The translations under genes were made by a program, and so were the position numbers. The notes below the pieces were generated by a model, which searched no databases, had not been told where the DNA came from, and saw nothing but the letters and a program-made list of their open reading frames with translations. 64,000 nt of DNA from Clostridium acetobutylicum ATCC 824. Lineage in GTDB: Bacteria > Bacillota > Clostridia > Clostridiales > Clostridiaceae. Location of the stretch: the NCBI RefSeq assembly GCF_000008765.1, contig NC_001988.2, positions 1-64,000 of the forward strand. Direction: 5' to 3'. This document shows, one piece after another, positions 9,207 through 18,797 of this stretch. How positions within the stretch are numbered: position 1 is the first letter of the stretch; the number at the start of each line of letters is the position of its first letter.

Positions 9207-9526
9207 TCACCTCGATTTATAATTTGTATATTCTCTTAGTATTATTGGCTTTATTATTTCAGTATACCTATTATAGCCTGTTTCTGTCAAATGTAAACCA
9301 TCATTAGATAATTCTTTTTTTATGTTTTTAGAGGCTTCATCAAATAGTGAATCAAAAGCTTTTTTACTTTGAAGAAAATTAAACCATAAGGATTGGGGAT
9401 TAATATTTTAATACTACCTCTAACTACTAAATTTAACTTTTGTTTAAAGAAGTTCTGACCACCTGTTAATAAAGGAATTATTATTTCCCAGATTAAAAGA
9501 ATGACTAGGAAAATTAGTAATAGCAA
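9207..9526 (-). pseudogene. GDSL/SGNH-type hydrolase C-terminal remnant
   Basis: Reading from about 9420 to the TGA at 9207-9209 gives a tail containing NDGLHLTETGYNRYTEII, the Asp-x-x-His block (DGLH) of SGNH/GDSL esterases. Upstream the reading frame closes with a stop near 9400 while another frame (9320-9526) continues with an NPYG-like segment, so there is at least one frameshift. The N-terminal part with the GDS block is missing. The gene sits directly before gntR and ends inside its RBS, so it was probably the GntR regulator's operon partner. Confidence 0.65.
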
Positions 9527-9640
9527 ATCCAGAATAAATATGAATATTTATGCATTAAAATACAATGGTTTTTTGTTATAGAAATAAAGCTTAATATTAC
9601 TTTTTGTATTAATATTAAAAATACGTACTAAATATTCATA

Positions 9641-9683
9641 TTACATATTAGGGCTGGTATTAATATTTAACCCTAGTATGTAA
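9641..9683. repeat. Imperfect hairpin, TTAGGG/CCCTAA family copy 3
   Basis: 13-base arms (9641-9653 and 9671-9683) with one mismatch and a 17-base AT loop; inner ends TTAGGG and CCCTAG. A second AACCCTGGGG follows. Most degenerate of the four copies. Confidence 0.6.
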
Positions 9684-9959
9684 CCCTGGGGTAATTGAAT
9701 TATGTAATAGTCTTCTAGATGTACTTGTTAAGATACCTATAGAATTTGATAAAGTAAATTTTTAAGCTTATTTTATATTACTTGAAATTGGGAAAAGTAA
9801 TATATACTAGACTAAAAGATATTCATTTCATTATATCGAAAAATATTAAATTTTAAATTTTTTTGAGGTAAAATGGAGAAAAGTTATCCTTTTATTTTTT
9901 AGAAAGAAGAAGGTATGGGTTTTGTTTATCAATTGGCATATTAGAAGCTTTATGGAAAA

Positions 9960-9988
9960 TTGTAATATAATGTATGGTTTGCTATAAT
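9960..9988 (+). promoter_or_regulatory. Sigma-A type promoter of the SARP regulator
   Basis: TTGTAA (9960-9965), a 17-base spacer and a perfect TATAAT (9983-9988), 32 bases before the chosen start codon. Confidence 0.65.
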
Positions 9989-10020
9989 TGATACTATTCA
10001 AATGGTGGAGGGATATGGGA

Positions 10021-11094
10021 ATGATTAGTGCAATTATAGTAGATAATGAAGTATTATCCGCAAATAATTTGTATAATATACTTAAAGAAAATAGTGAATT
10101 TAACATAAAAGCAAGGGTTAATAGTGAAGAAGAAGCTCTTTTAGAATTAGAGAAAATAAAGGTAGATATTATATTTATAAATATTGAAATGCAGGTAGTG
10201 GAGTTTGTAGCTAAAGCACGTGAAATAAATGATAAGGTAAAGATTATTTTTATTACTGCATATACAAAATACTCAAGTGATTCTAATATGCAGTATCTTA
10301 TTAAGCCTGTAACCAAGGAAAAGCTTAATAAAGTTATTTTAAAACTTAAGCCTAACAATGAAAGTAAAAGTGAGGAGAGCTGGGATATAAAGGTTAGCTG
10401 TTTTGGTAAATTTACAGTACAAAATAGACAAGGTACTATAGCTAAATGGATAACAAAGAAGGCTGAAGAATTATTTGCATTATTGATAGATCAAAAAGGA
10501 AAGGCTATAAATACAAATAAGATAATATATATGTTATGGAGGAATTTTGATACTACTAAAGCTACTGTAAATCTTCATACAACTGTGTACAATATAAAAA
10601 AAGCACTTTCAAGGCTTAATGCTCAAGAGGTTTTTATTTGTTCTGATGGATTTTATAAAGTTGATGTAAGCAAAATTAAGTGTGATGTTTGGGAGGTTAT
10701 TAGTAAAATCAGGACTATAAGTAGGCGAAATTTAACTATAGATGAGGTTGGAGAAAGCATAAAAATTATTGAAGATGGTTATTTTAAGGAAAATTATTTC
10801 GATTGGGCAGAAGATAAAAATAAGTATTTTGAAAGCGTGTATTTAAAGCTTATTTTTATAAAAGCAAAAGAGTGTAAAAAGAGTAGGAATTTTAATGAGG
10901 CAATTGAACTTATAAGAATTGGACTTAAGGTGGATGAACTAAATGAGAGCTTTAATAAAGAGTTAATAAGGCTTTTAATGTTAGTTGGCGATGAAATTGA
11001 AGCTATAAAGCATTACAATTTTTATAAAAGAAAGTTAAGAAAAGAGCTTGGCATAAACGTTGATTGTAAAATTTATGAATGGATAAAAAGCTAG
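10021..11094 (+). CDS. Response-regulator-like protein with SARP/BTAD output, degenerate receiver
   Basis: A 357-aa regulator: CheY-like receiver (1-105), OmpR/SARP-type winged helix (about 112-215; LFALLIDQKGKAINTNKIIYML-like block) and a helical BTAD/TPR domain (about 225-357). The expected phospho-acceptor Asp is replaced by Asn (N54 in IFINIEM) although D8, T79 and K95 (IKPV) remain, so it probably does not receive phosphate in the normal way. Start: RBS GGAGGG lies nine bases before ATG 10021; the ATG at 10015 is too close and 9988 is the -10 box. It precedes a GH1 glucosidase by 45 bases and may control it (inference). No histidine kinase is adjacent. Confidence 0.8.
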   Translation: MISAIIVDNEVLSANNLYNILKENSEFNIKARVNSEEEALLELEKIKVDIIFINIEMQVVEFVAKAREINDKVKIIFITAYTKYSSDSNMQYLIKPVTKEKLNKVILKLKPNNESKSEESWDIKVSCFGKFTVQNRQGTIAKWITKKAEELFALLIDQKGKAINTNKIIYMLWRNFDTTKATVNLHTTVYNIKKALSRLNAQEVFICSDGFYKVDVSKIKCDVWEVISKIRTISRRNLTIDEVGESIKIIEDGYFKENYFDWAEDKNKYFESVYLKLIFIKAKECKKSRNFNEAIELIRIGLKVDELNESFNKELIRLLMLVGDEIEAIKHYNFYKRKLRKELGINVDCKIYEWIKS

Positions 11095-11121
11095 AAATTA
11101 AACTTTTTAAATACTATGTAA

Positions 11122-12546
<1,425 letters not shown>

Positions 12547-12549
<3 letters not shown>

Positions 12550-12604
12550 AAAATAGAGTATTGATGTAGAGCCTTATGGGTTTTACATCAATACTTTATT
12601 TTTT
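12547..12604 (+). terminator. Rho-independent terminator
   Basis: 12-bp core stem (12557-12568 with 12584-12595) extended by AAAAAATA/TATTTTTT; T-run after the stem. Ends the regulator-glucosidase operon. Confidence 0.88.
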
Positions 12605-12691
12605 AAGACTTATTTGTGATTGTGTGGTATAAATATATTAAGATAAAATAATATTAAAAGTATTAAGCTTTTATTGGAGGAATATAAACCT

Positions 12692-12877
12692 ATGAAAAAA
12701 GATTTGAAGTTATCATTGATTTCTAGTTTGATTTCAACTATTGTTTTTGTTATAGCAATAAATGTATTTGGGAAGGCAAAAGGTTTTGGGGCATCTATTA
12801 TTTTAGCAATTGTATTTTTTGTTCTATTTTTTGCTTTTGAATTTATATTTACAAAGATATTTGGTGGAAGGCTTTAG
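12692..12877 (+). CDS. Small two-helix membrane protein
   Basis: A 61-aa protein starting MKKDLKLSLI with two hydrophobic segments (about 9-27 and 34-53). GGAGG at 12676-12680 precedes the ATG by 11 bases; an earlier in-frame TTG at 12674 would overlap the RBS. No family recognised. It lies alone between two promoters. Confidence 0.6.
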   Translation: MKKDLKLSLISSLISTIVFVIAINVFGKAKGFGASIILAIVFFVLFFAFEFIFTKIFGGRL

Positions 12878-12912
12878 TTTTATTAATTTTACAAATACAA
12901 TTTTTTTCTGCA

Positions 12913-12941
12913 TTGACCTTTGGTAGATATTGAGCTATACT
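12913..12941 (+). promoter_or_regulatory. Promoter of the 110-aa gene
   Basis: TTGACC (12913-12918), exactly 17 bases, TATACT (12936-12941). A small palindrome AACTTT-GTACTGT-AAAGTT lies just downstream (about 12970). Confidence 0.7.
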
Positions 12942-13015
12942 TTCCAGTAAAGGAAATGTCAATAGTGGAAAACTTTGTACTGTAAAGTTAATTTTTATAA
13001 GGGGGAAAATAGCAA

Positions 13016-13348
13016 ATGAAAAAGAAAAAAGATGAAGAAACAGCAATTAGCCTATTTAATACTTTTAAAAGTTTGATTTTGGAAAAGAGTTCACAAAATA
13101 ATGGATATTCTAAAGTTATAGACATTTTAAATCGTGCGATTGAACGCGTTGCAAAGGGAAGTCAAACACCACAAATGGAGGCACGATCAGTATTTCAAAA
13201 CACTTGCACAATGTGTCTTGTAGAAAAAGTAAAATTAAATGAAGAAGAAGCTGCTGCTTTAAAGGAAATAGACCATTTCTCACATTCGAAAGGCATTTGG
13301 GGAGAAATGAATAATTTGAATATTTCAAATATGTGGCCCAGTAATTAA
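13016..13348 (+). CDS. Hypothetical 110-aa protein
   Basis: Small, charged, probably cytosolic and helical protein. It has a lysine-rich start (MKKKKDEE) and one CxxC pair (NTCTMC, about 68-71). AGGGGG about nine bases before the ATG and a consensus promoter upstream support expression. I do not recognise the family. Size and helical nature would fit a bacteriocin immunity or regulatory protein, but no motif proves this. Confidence 0.65.
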   Translation: MKKKKDEETAISLFNTFKSLILEKSSQNNGYSKVIDILNRAIERVAKGSQTPQMEARSVFQNTCTMCLVEKVKLNEEEAAALKEIDHFSHSKGIWGEMNNLNISNMWPSN

Positions 13349-13429
13349 TTTTTAACAAAATCATAAAGATTAAGTTCTAAGAAGAATGATTTGGAGATCT
13401 TCGGATGTTACGACGTTATAGTATTAAGT

Positions 13430-14539
13430 TTATGACTTTTTATAATTATTCCAAAGTTTCATAGTTGGAGTTAAGGTATTAAGTATTTCAAGGTGGCTTT
13501 TATTACTTATTACTTTATTAATTAATCCATCCAGAAATTTGTTATCCAAGTTTTTGACTATTAAATCTATATTATCATCATTTAAGTTCTCTAAAAATCT
13601 TCTTAGAACAAGCGAATTATTATAGTTTTCAAATAAAGGTTTTGCAAGTTCATCATATTTATCTAAATTGCATATATCATAAGCTGAATAAACACCTGTT
13701 AATATTGATGCAAACTGTCCAAAACCAAGACCAGGAGAAATTGTTCCAAAACAATTTCCAATAAAATATGTATTATCAATTATTGAATTGTTACATATTC
13801 CAATCATATATTTTGTAATCTCGAAGTTATCAGTTATTCTAAAATTTTGGTCTAAATCCTTACAAGCCATATTATAAAATGTTTCCCACATAGTATTTAA
13901 ATCTAACTTTATATTGTTTGGATAATCGGGATAAGCAATAACTAAATTAGCTTCTTTTTCTGAAAAAGGTATCAACCAACCGTAGCCTTTTGGTATTACA
14001 TCGTAATTAAACCAGGAATGAGCAATACTTGTAAGAAATTCACCTTCAATCGTAACACCTTTTATAGTACTCGTAAGGTCGCACTTATAATTACCTAAGT
14101 TAGTGGAATAAGCTCCATCTCCAGTTGCTAATATTACGTACTCAAATTCTTTACATAATTGTTCATAGTCGTAAGTAGAATTAAAGTTTATTTTAGTTTG
14201 TAACTGTTTTTCTAATTGGCATTCATAAGAATTTTCATGTCTGCCCCTAATGTTCACATATCCCATAGGTCCATCAATGCTTCCTACTTCATTTTTGGAA
14301 TGAAAAACTAACTTTCTAATCATATCTGTGGGAGTTAAACTTATGTCGTAATTTTCTTTTATGTATTTTAAGCCATCTTTAATAGGTCTATTTAGTATAC
14401 TAAAAGTAGCTTCTCCATTAATAAATCTATCCCCAACACGGTTTCGTTTTTCAAAAACAATTGGTTTAATTCCATGCTTTTCTAATGTTATAGCGCAAGA
14501 TAACCCAGATATTCCTGCACCCATAATAGCAACATCCAT
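13430..14539 (-). CDS. FAD-dependent oxidoreductase (geranylgeranyl-reductase-like)
   Basis: A 369-aa flavoprotein. The N-terminus MDVAIMGAGISGLSCAITL gives the GxGxxG dinucleotide-binding fold, followed by an acidic residue (VFEKR) at the end of beta-2. The middle ATGDGAYS and the later YFIGNCFGTISPGLGFGQ resemble the second FAD-contact block (GDAAG...P..G.G) of the geranylgeranyl reductase/FixC group. RBS GGAGGTATTTATT precedes the ATG. It follows the phosphatase gene at 14568 by about 28 bases on the same strand, so the two are probably cotranscribed. Substrate unknown. Confidence 0.8.
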   Translation of the reverse strand: MDVAIMGAGISGLSCAITLEKHGIKPIVFEKRNRVGDRFINGEATFSILNRPIKDGLKYIKENYDISLTPTDMIRKLVFHSKNEVGSIDGPMGYVNIRGRHENSYECQLEKQLQTKINFNSTYDYEQLCKEFEYVILATGDGAYSTNLGNYKCDLTSTIKGVTIEGEFLTSIAHSWFNYDVIPKGYGWLIPFSEKEANLVIAYPDYPNNIKLDLNTMWETFYNMACKDLDQNFRITDNFEITKYMIGICNNSIIDNTYFIGNCFGTISPGLGFGQFASILTGVYSAYDICNLDKYDELAKPLFENYNNSLVLRRFLENLNDDNIDLIVKNLDNKFLDGLINKVISNKSHLEILNTLTPTMKLWNNYKKS

Positions 14540-14567
14540 AATAAATACCTCCTATATTATATAGTTT

Positions 14568-15527
14568 CTATCTTTGCAAGTTTTTTATACGATATTTATT
14601 ATTATAGTTTGTCCATGAGGTTTTAAAGTTATCATTATTATTTTGGCAGTAATTATAGAATTTTTTTAAAAGCTGAACTCTTTTTTCAGCATCAGATTTT
14701 CCTAAGGAATCTTGTCCACTTAATAAATCAGCTCCGCCAATTAATTTTTGTCGCTTCATTATATCATAGAAGCTTACTTTCTTTGAATTTATCATCATAT
14801 CGTACATTGCCATAAATGTGGTTGTTCTGCCTTTACCTCCTCGACAGTGAAAATGAAGCCAAGTACCTTTAGGAAGATTTTTTACAAAGCTAACAAAGGA
14901 ATTAATTTGAGCATCATCAGGGGTTTTATGATCAGGAACTGTGATTCTTGAGTAATTAATGCCTAAAGCTTTAGCTAATTGTTCTTCTGTTTCAACGCTT
15001 TTTACATCATTAAGCTGTGAAATATTACTTATGGATTTCTTTTTTGAAAGTTTATCAAAGGTAACCTTTTTATCTTTTGATATGCGCATTAGCTTATTAT
15101 TTTCATCCTTTAATACTTCTGAACTTGTTAGGTTAAGGTTGGCATCATCATTTTTTCCATACCAGCTTATACCTATTCCATTTACAAAGATATGAGATTC
15201 CTGACGTAAATCTATATCTACAATTGGTTTGTTCCCAATTTTATTTTTTATAGATTTTAGTTCATCCTCTGAGAAGGCACCACTTCCAGAAGCATTTAAG
15301 TCAGATAAGCCAGATAGGTTTAATGAACCTTTTTTATGTAAGCTTATAGTATCGCTTGTAGTTCTAAATTTTGGTGGTAAGGTATTTTTGTTTTCAGCAT
15401 CAATAACTAATTTAACTTTATGTTCCTTAAGTGGTGTTCTTTTAAAGAAGTCAAAGTTATAAATAGAGATAGTTACAATTGCTGTAGCTAAAATTCCAAT
15501 ACAGATTAATTTAGTTTTTTTATGCAA
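14568..15527 (-). CDS. Membrane-anchored or secreted PTP-like phosphatase (phytase-type)
   Basis: A 319-aa protein with an N-terminal signal/anchor (about 6-25) and a cysteine phosphatase domain. The P-loop HCRGGKGRT (about 227-235) fits the HCxxGxxR(T/S) signature of PTP-like inositol-polyphosphate phosphatases, and VPDHKTPDD about 30 residues earlier supplies a candidate general-acid Asp. It would act outside the membrane on inositol phosphates or phosphoproteins (inference from family). It is first of a two-gene minus-strand unit with the FAD oxidoreductase. RBS AAGGAGG about ten bases before the ATG. Confidence 0.85.
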   Translation of the reverse strand: MHKKTKLICIGILATAIVTISIYNFDFFKRTPLKEHKVKLVIDAENKNTLPPKFRTTSDTISLHKKGSLNLSGLSDLNASGSGAFSEDELKSIKNKIGNKPIVDIDLRQESHIFVNGIGISWYGKNDDANLNLTSSEVLKDENNKLMRISKDKKVTFDKLSKKKSISNISQLNDVKSVETEEQLAKALGINYSRITVPDHKTPDDAQINSFVSFVKNLPKGTWLHFHCRGGKGRTTTFMAMYDMMINSKKVSFYDIMKRQKLIGGADLLSGQDSLGKSDAEKRVQLLKKFYNYCQNNNDNFKTSWTNYNNKYRIKNLQR

Positions 15528-15821
15528 AGTAATTCCTCCTTGGGTTATAATTAAAGTTTCAAGAATTATGATATACTAAAAAAATATATTCAAAGTTAAT
15601 TTATGGTTAAATTTTTAAAAATTATATATTTTATATTGTATTAAATGACTATTTTTAATTAAACTAAGGATAAAACAGATACTTATAATTAGTTATATCA
15701 CGAAAAATAGTAATAATATACTTTTTAGTGGATACATTAGCTATAATCCAGTATTATATGTATTAATTATAAGTGGAATTCGTGAGATAATATTAGTTAA
15801 TAGATGAGGAGGGAATAGTCT
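15528..15821. other. Divergent intergenic region, phosphatase / GDPD
   Basis: About 290 bases. TATAAT at 15742-15747 could be the GDPD -10 but its -35 is weak. The blocks ACTTATAATTA and TCACGAA (15681-15704) recur as complements near 15763-15785, which may be a regulator site. No gene seen. Confidence 0.4.
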
Positions 15822-16667
15822 ATGAAAAGGGCAAATTATAAAATATTATATGCAGTTATGGTGGTATTAATTTTTGGACTACTATTTAGTGGCAGTAATA
15901 ATATAAAGGCAGATACTATAACTGGAAAAAACAACAATAATATAACGGTTATTGCACATCGAGGTATATATTTTAATGAACCAGAAAATTCCCTTGAGGC
16001 AATTGAAGATTCAATAAAACACAAGGTAGATTATGCCGAAATTGACGTTCAAGAAACAAACGATGGTGTTGTAGTTTTAATGCATGATAAAAATTTAAGA
16101 AGACTAGCAGGAGTAAATAAAACTGTTGATGAGTTAAGTTATAATGATATTGAAAAGTTAAATATATCAAGAGGGATTTTTAATAAAAAGAAGATAACTA
16201 GAATTCCAACACTTAATAGTGTAATTAGAAAGTGTGATAATAGAGTTAAGCTAATAATAGAAATTAAGCCATATGGAAATACCGTAGATTTAACTAATAA
16301 GGTTGTTGATATTATCAAAAAAAATAATTTTGAGAAAAAATGTTTGGTTCACTCTATGAGTTATAGAATATTAGTTCAAGTGAAATCTTTGGATTCTGAA
16401 ATAAAGACTGGATATATAGTATGTAGGCCAGTAAGAAATTTATCTGCATTTAATGTTGATTTTTTTAGTGTAAGAAATATTTGCGCCACTAAAAAAGTAG
16501 TTTCTATAATTCATTCAAAGCATAAAAAAATATTTGTATGGACAGTAGATAATCCATATGCTATGCAGCATGTTGTTAGTTTAAAAGCAGATGGAATAAT
16601 AACAGATCGACCTAGTATCTTAATGGGTAAAAGAGTTAATAAAGTAACTAAGGCAAAGAAGTTTTAA
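15822..16667 (+). CDS. Exported glycerophosphodiester phosphodiesterase
   Basis: A 281-aa GDPD-family enzyme that hydrolyses glycerophosphodiesters to glycerol-3-phosphate and an alcohol. Signal peptide about 1-30 (FSGSNNIKADT). Catalytic and metal residues are visible: AHRG, PENSLEA, YAEIDVQETNDGVVVLMHD and IEIKP. The end VWTVDNPYAMQ and ADGIITDRP completes the TIM barrel. RBS GAGGAGGG before the ATG. Its last four bases overlap the end of the convergent DUF2127 gene. Confidence 0.92.
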   Translation: MKRANYKILYAVMVVLIFGLLFSGSNNIKADTITGKNNNNITVIAHRGIYFNEPENSLEAIEDSIKHKVDYAEIDVQETNDGVVVLMHDKNLRRLAGVNKTVDELSYNDIEKLNISRGIFNKKKITRIPTLNSVIRKCDNRVKLIIEIKPYGNTVDLTNKVVDIIKKNNFEKKCLVHSMSYRILVQVKSLDSEIKTGYIVCRPVRNLSAFNVDFFSVRNICATKKVVSIIHSKHKKIFVWTVDNPYAMQHVVSLKADGIITDRPSILMGKRVNKVTKAKKF

Positions 16668-17173
16668 TTAATATGGTGCTTTATTAATCTGTATTCAATT
16701 AAGGTTAATATTACTATTGCGAGATCAAAGATACTTAAAACATTGAGCCATATTGAATATTTAATAGCACAACGATATAATTGGTAAAAAATAAATAGCA
16801 GAAGAGAAAATATTGTAAGAGGATAAGCCCAGGTTTTTTTATTCCAAAGCATTAAGATTAAAAAAAGTTTTATTATACCGTGAGATATTAAGTAAAAGAC
16901 TCCGAAGGATTGACTGCTTAACGAAAAGTCTGATGCAAGTCTCATGGCATAGTTTGCAACAATATCTTTAGGGTCTTCTGACAGCTCGTGTTGAGTTAGC
17001 AAGACTATTATTTTATTTAATCTAGTTGGATTTAAAAATATTAGTAATATTCCTCCGAGTATTTCGAGAAGACCGTCTATTCCTTTAACTAAGATTGCTA
17101 TTCTAAAGCTTTTATGAAGTATACTGAACTTTCTTCTTTTTAATAAAGAGTTTTTCATATCATTATGGTACAT
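16664..17173 (-). CDS. DUF2127-family membrane protein
   Basis: A 169-aa integral membrane protein with four hydrophobic segments (about 25-48, 88-108, 113-132, 140-160). The pattern IAILVKGIDGLLEILGG near the N-terminus and FYLISHGIIKLFLILML in the middle fits DUF2127. Function unknown. AGGGGG about nine bases before ATG 17173 sets the start. Converges on the GDPD gene with a 4-base overlap. Confidence 0.75.
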   Translation of the reverse strand: MYHNDMKNSLLKRRKFSILHKSFRIAILVKGIDGLLEILGGILLIFLNPTRLNKIIVLLTQHELSEDPKDIVANYAMRLASDFSLSSQSFGVFYLISHGIIKLFLILMLWNKKTWAYPLTIFSLLLFIFYQLYRCAIKYSIWLNVLSIFDLAIVILTLIEYRLIKHHIN

Positions 17174-17188
17174 CTAAAATTCCCCCTG

Positions 17189-17224
17189 AAGTGTAATATT
17201 ATCTTAGTATTACACTTTTTTTAT
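17189..17224 (+). terminator. Hairpin with T-run between DUF2127 leader and toxin promoter
   Basis: Perfect 10-base arms (17189-17198 and 17208-17217) followed on the + strand by a T-run. No + gene ends here, so it is either an insulator in front of the toxin locus or, on the minus strand, an operator in the DUF2127 leader. Confidence 0.55.
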
Positions 17225-17275
17225 ATTTATATTACATATAGTATTAGGGGAATAGCTTTAGAAATAATAATGTGG

Positions 17276-17281
17276 TATAAT
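17276..17281 (+). promoter_or_regulatory. Extended -10 promoter of the toxin gene
   Basis: TGGTATAAT is an extended -10 (TGn-TATAAT) with no good -35. Start would be near 17288, giving an ~80-base leader. Confidence 0.55.
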
Positions 17282-17338
17282 TTTACAGTACAGTTTCATA
17301 GTAATTTGAAAAACTTTAGTTGAATGTGGGCTACTGGT

Positions 17339-17366
17339 ATCACCTATCCCTTTCAAGGGAGGTGAT
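17339..17366 (+). promoter_or_regulatory. RBS-sequestering hairpin of the toxin mRNA
   Basis: ATCACC pairs with GGTGAT and TCCCTT with AAGGGA (17339-17352 with 17355-17366, two-base bulge), so the whole Shine-Dalgarno AGGGAGGTGAT is held in a stem. This is the usual arrangement in type I toxin mRNAs. Confidence 0.7.
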
Positions 17367-17370
17367 ATGC

Positions 17371-17472
17371 ATGAGTAATGATGTTCTAACATTGCTATTT
17401 CAAGGCGGATTGTTCTTGATATCACTATTGACTCTGATAGTGTTACTTATAGAAAAAATCTCAAAAAAATAG
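17371..17472 (+). CDS. Putative holin-like type I toxin, 33 aa
   Basis: A 33-residue hydrophobic peptide: MSNDVLTLL, then a single membrane span around FLISLLTLIVLLIE and the basic tail KISKK. The pattern (short polar start, F-x-G-G-L-F-L, ISLLTLIVLL, charged end) is that of the TxpA/BsrG-like and 'putative holin-like toxin' families as I remember them. GGAGG at 17358-17362 lies eight bases before the ATG; the ATG at 17367 is out of frame. The RBS is hidden in a stem, the mRNA ends in perfect hairpins, and an antisense RNA can be drawn from the other side. Too short for most gene finders. Confidence 0.75.
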   Translation: MSNDVLTLLFQGGLFLISLLTLIVLLIEKISKK

Positions 17473-17506
17473 TAGCCCCACGCGCAATTGGTTGCTACTA
17501 TTTTTT
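17464..17506. terminator. Bidirectional terminator at the toxin 3' end
   Basis: Perfect 13-bp stem (17464-17476 with 17494-17506), 17-base loop. T-rich on both strands, so it can end the toxin mRNA (+) and the antisense RNA (-). The stem overlaps the toxin stop codon. Confidence 0.8.
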
Positions 17507-17551
17507 ATATTATTAAATAGTGATATCAGTTGCTCACAACTGAAATTGTAC

Positions 17552-17587
17552 ACAATAGGGTGTTACAGCACCCTATTGTTATTTTTT
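17552..17587 (+). terminator. Second perfect hairpin after the toxin
   Basis: Perfect 11-bp stem (17552-17562 with 17569-17579), loop TTACAG, then TATTTTTTG. Either a backup terminator for the toxin mRNA or the 5' recognition hairpin of the antisense RNA. Confidence 0.75.
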
Positions 17588-17673
17588 GTATCTTATATTT
17601 ATATTATATCAAACTTAAAATAAAATAAACACATATTTTTTAAAGACCTACTTAATTTCTATTTGCAGAAATT

Positions 17674-18792
17674 TCAACTAGCAGTTTTAGAGCTTTTTTT
17701 TATAGAGGCCAAAATAAAAGAGGTAATTGGAAGTATAACTATAAATAAAAGAGCATATATGGGATATATATCTGATGCTATATATAATTGGTCCAAAGGT
17801 GATTTAAACATTGTAATTGATAGTACAGCGCTTATAGCAGTAACAGGAAATACTAAAGGTTTATAGCTTCTCAGCTTAAAGCACTGGGCAATAGAAATTA
17901 CTGTAGCATAAAGAAAAAAACAAATCTTCATTAGAAGGTTGAATAGCAAAAATACTGCAGTAGTTACTTCCACTCTTGTTATGACTTCTCCAACATTAAT
18001 TAAGCTTGAGACTTGATAGGCTGGCTGAACTTGTAGGGAGCTTACATTACCAAGAACTAAGGTATTTCTCACCAAAACAAATAAGAAGAATATAAAGCTT
18101 AAAATTAAACCAGTGAAGGCACTTTTCCTTAATTTTGTTTGATCGTTAAGATGTGGAAAGAATATCATAAATACAATAATTTCGCCAAGAGGAATAGCAA
18201 CCATAATATTGGTTCCCTGAACGAATTGCCCTAGATTTAACTGGAGTGGTGGGAGCAGATTGGAAATATGTATATCCTTTGCAATTAAAGCTGTTATAAT
18301 TATGGAAAGCATTACTGTTAAAATTGATAGTATGGAAGATACTCTTGATATTACTTCGGCTCCTTTTCTTACGGCATAAATACATAGTATAGCAGCAGGG
18401 ATGATAAATGGTATAATATCTGAATTTTGAGATAAGTAAGTGGAGAAAAAGTCAGCTAGAAACCTAAAGTTTGCTGGAATTATAAACCAAAAATAAAATA
18501 TGTATAGTAAAGAAATCAAATTGACTAAAAGATTTCCGTAAATTTTAGCGTGTATTTCTATAATTGTTTTGCCAGGAAACTTGCTACATAAAGATACATA
18601 CATGAATAGTAAAAATAGTACTATAATAAAACCAGAGATTAAAACTACCCAGGTATCCTGCTTTGTGTATTGACTGACAAAAACTGCAGTAAAAGTAGAA
18701 GCTTCAATAAGGGAAAGCATAATTAAAGACAACTGCTTGCTTGATATCATACCCTGTGCAGTTAACATACATATCACTACCTTTTTGTGCAA
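17674..18792 (-). CDS. Spore germination receptor permease subunit (GerKB/GerAB type), copy 2
   Basis: A 372-aa inner-membrane protein with about ten membrane spans, of the endospore-germination permease family (APC superfamily). The start ISSKQLSLIMLSLIEASTF and the segment PLGEIIVFMIFFPHL are typical. B-type subunits sense germinants with the A and C subunits. It is the last gene of the minus-strand ger cluster, starting six bases after the small membrane ORF. Expected to be made in the forespore under sigma-G. Confidence 0.88.
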   Translation of the reverse strand: MHKKVVICMLTAQGMISSKQLSLIMLSLIEASTFTAVFVSQYTKQDTWVVLISGFIIVLFLLFMYVSLCSKFPGKTIIEIHAKIYGNLLVNLISLLYIFYFWFIIPANFRFLADFFSTYLSQNSDIIPFIIPAAILCIYAVRKGAEVISRVSSILSILTVMLSIIITALIAKDIHISNLLPPLQLNLGQFVQGTNIMVAIPLGEIIVFMIFFPHLNDQTKLRKSAFTGLILSFIFFLFVLVRNTLVLGNVSSLQVQPAYQVSSLINVGEVITRVEVTTAVFLLFNLLMKICFFLYATVISIAQCFKLRSYKPLVFPVTAISAVLSITMFKSPLDQLYIASDIYPIYALLFIVILPITSFILASIKKSSKTAS

Positions 18793-18797
18793 ATTTT

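Larger units (their letters stand above)
9527..10020. other. Intergenic region with hairpin and promoter
   Basis: About 490 bases between the hydrolase remnant and the SARP-type regulator. It contains the imperfect TTAGGG hairpin (9641-9683) and a good promoter (9960-9988). The 170-aa minus-strand ORF that starts inside the regulator gene and runs to 9846 is an antisense shadow. Confidence 0.5.
17463..17600 (-). ncRNA. Candidate antisense antitoxin RNA
   Basis: On the minus strand TATAAT (near 17605-17610) could start an RNA of about 140 nt. It would contain the 11-bp hairpin at 17552-17579 and stop at the bidirectional terminator 17464-17506, which on this strand is followed by a T-run. It would be complementary to the toxin mRNA 3' end. 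The -35 is poor, so this is inference. Confidence 0.45.

Noticed and set aside
9846-10358. 170-aa minus-strand ORF
   Set aside because: Overlaps the SARP-type regulator on the other strand, low complexity, no RBS; a shadow.
17663-17866. 67-aa + strand ORF
   Set aside because: Antisense to the 3' end of the germination permease, no RBS; a shadow.
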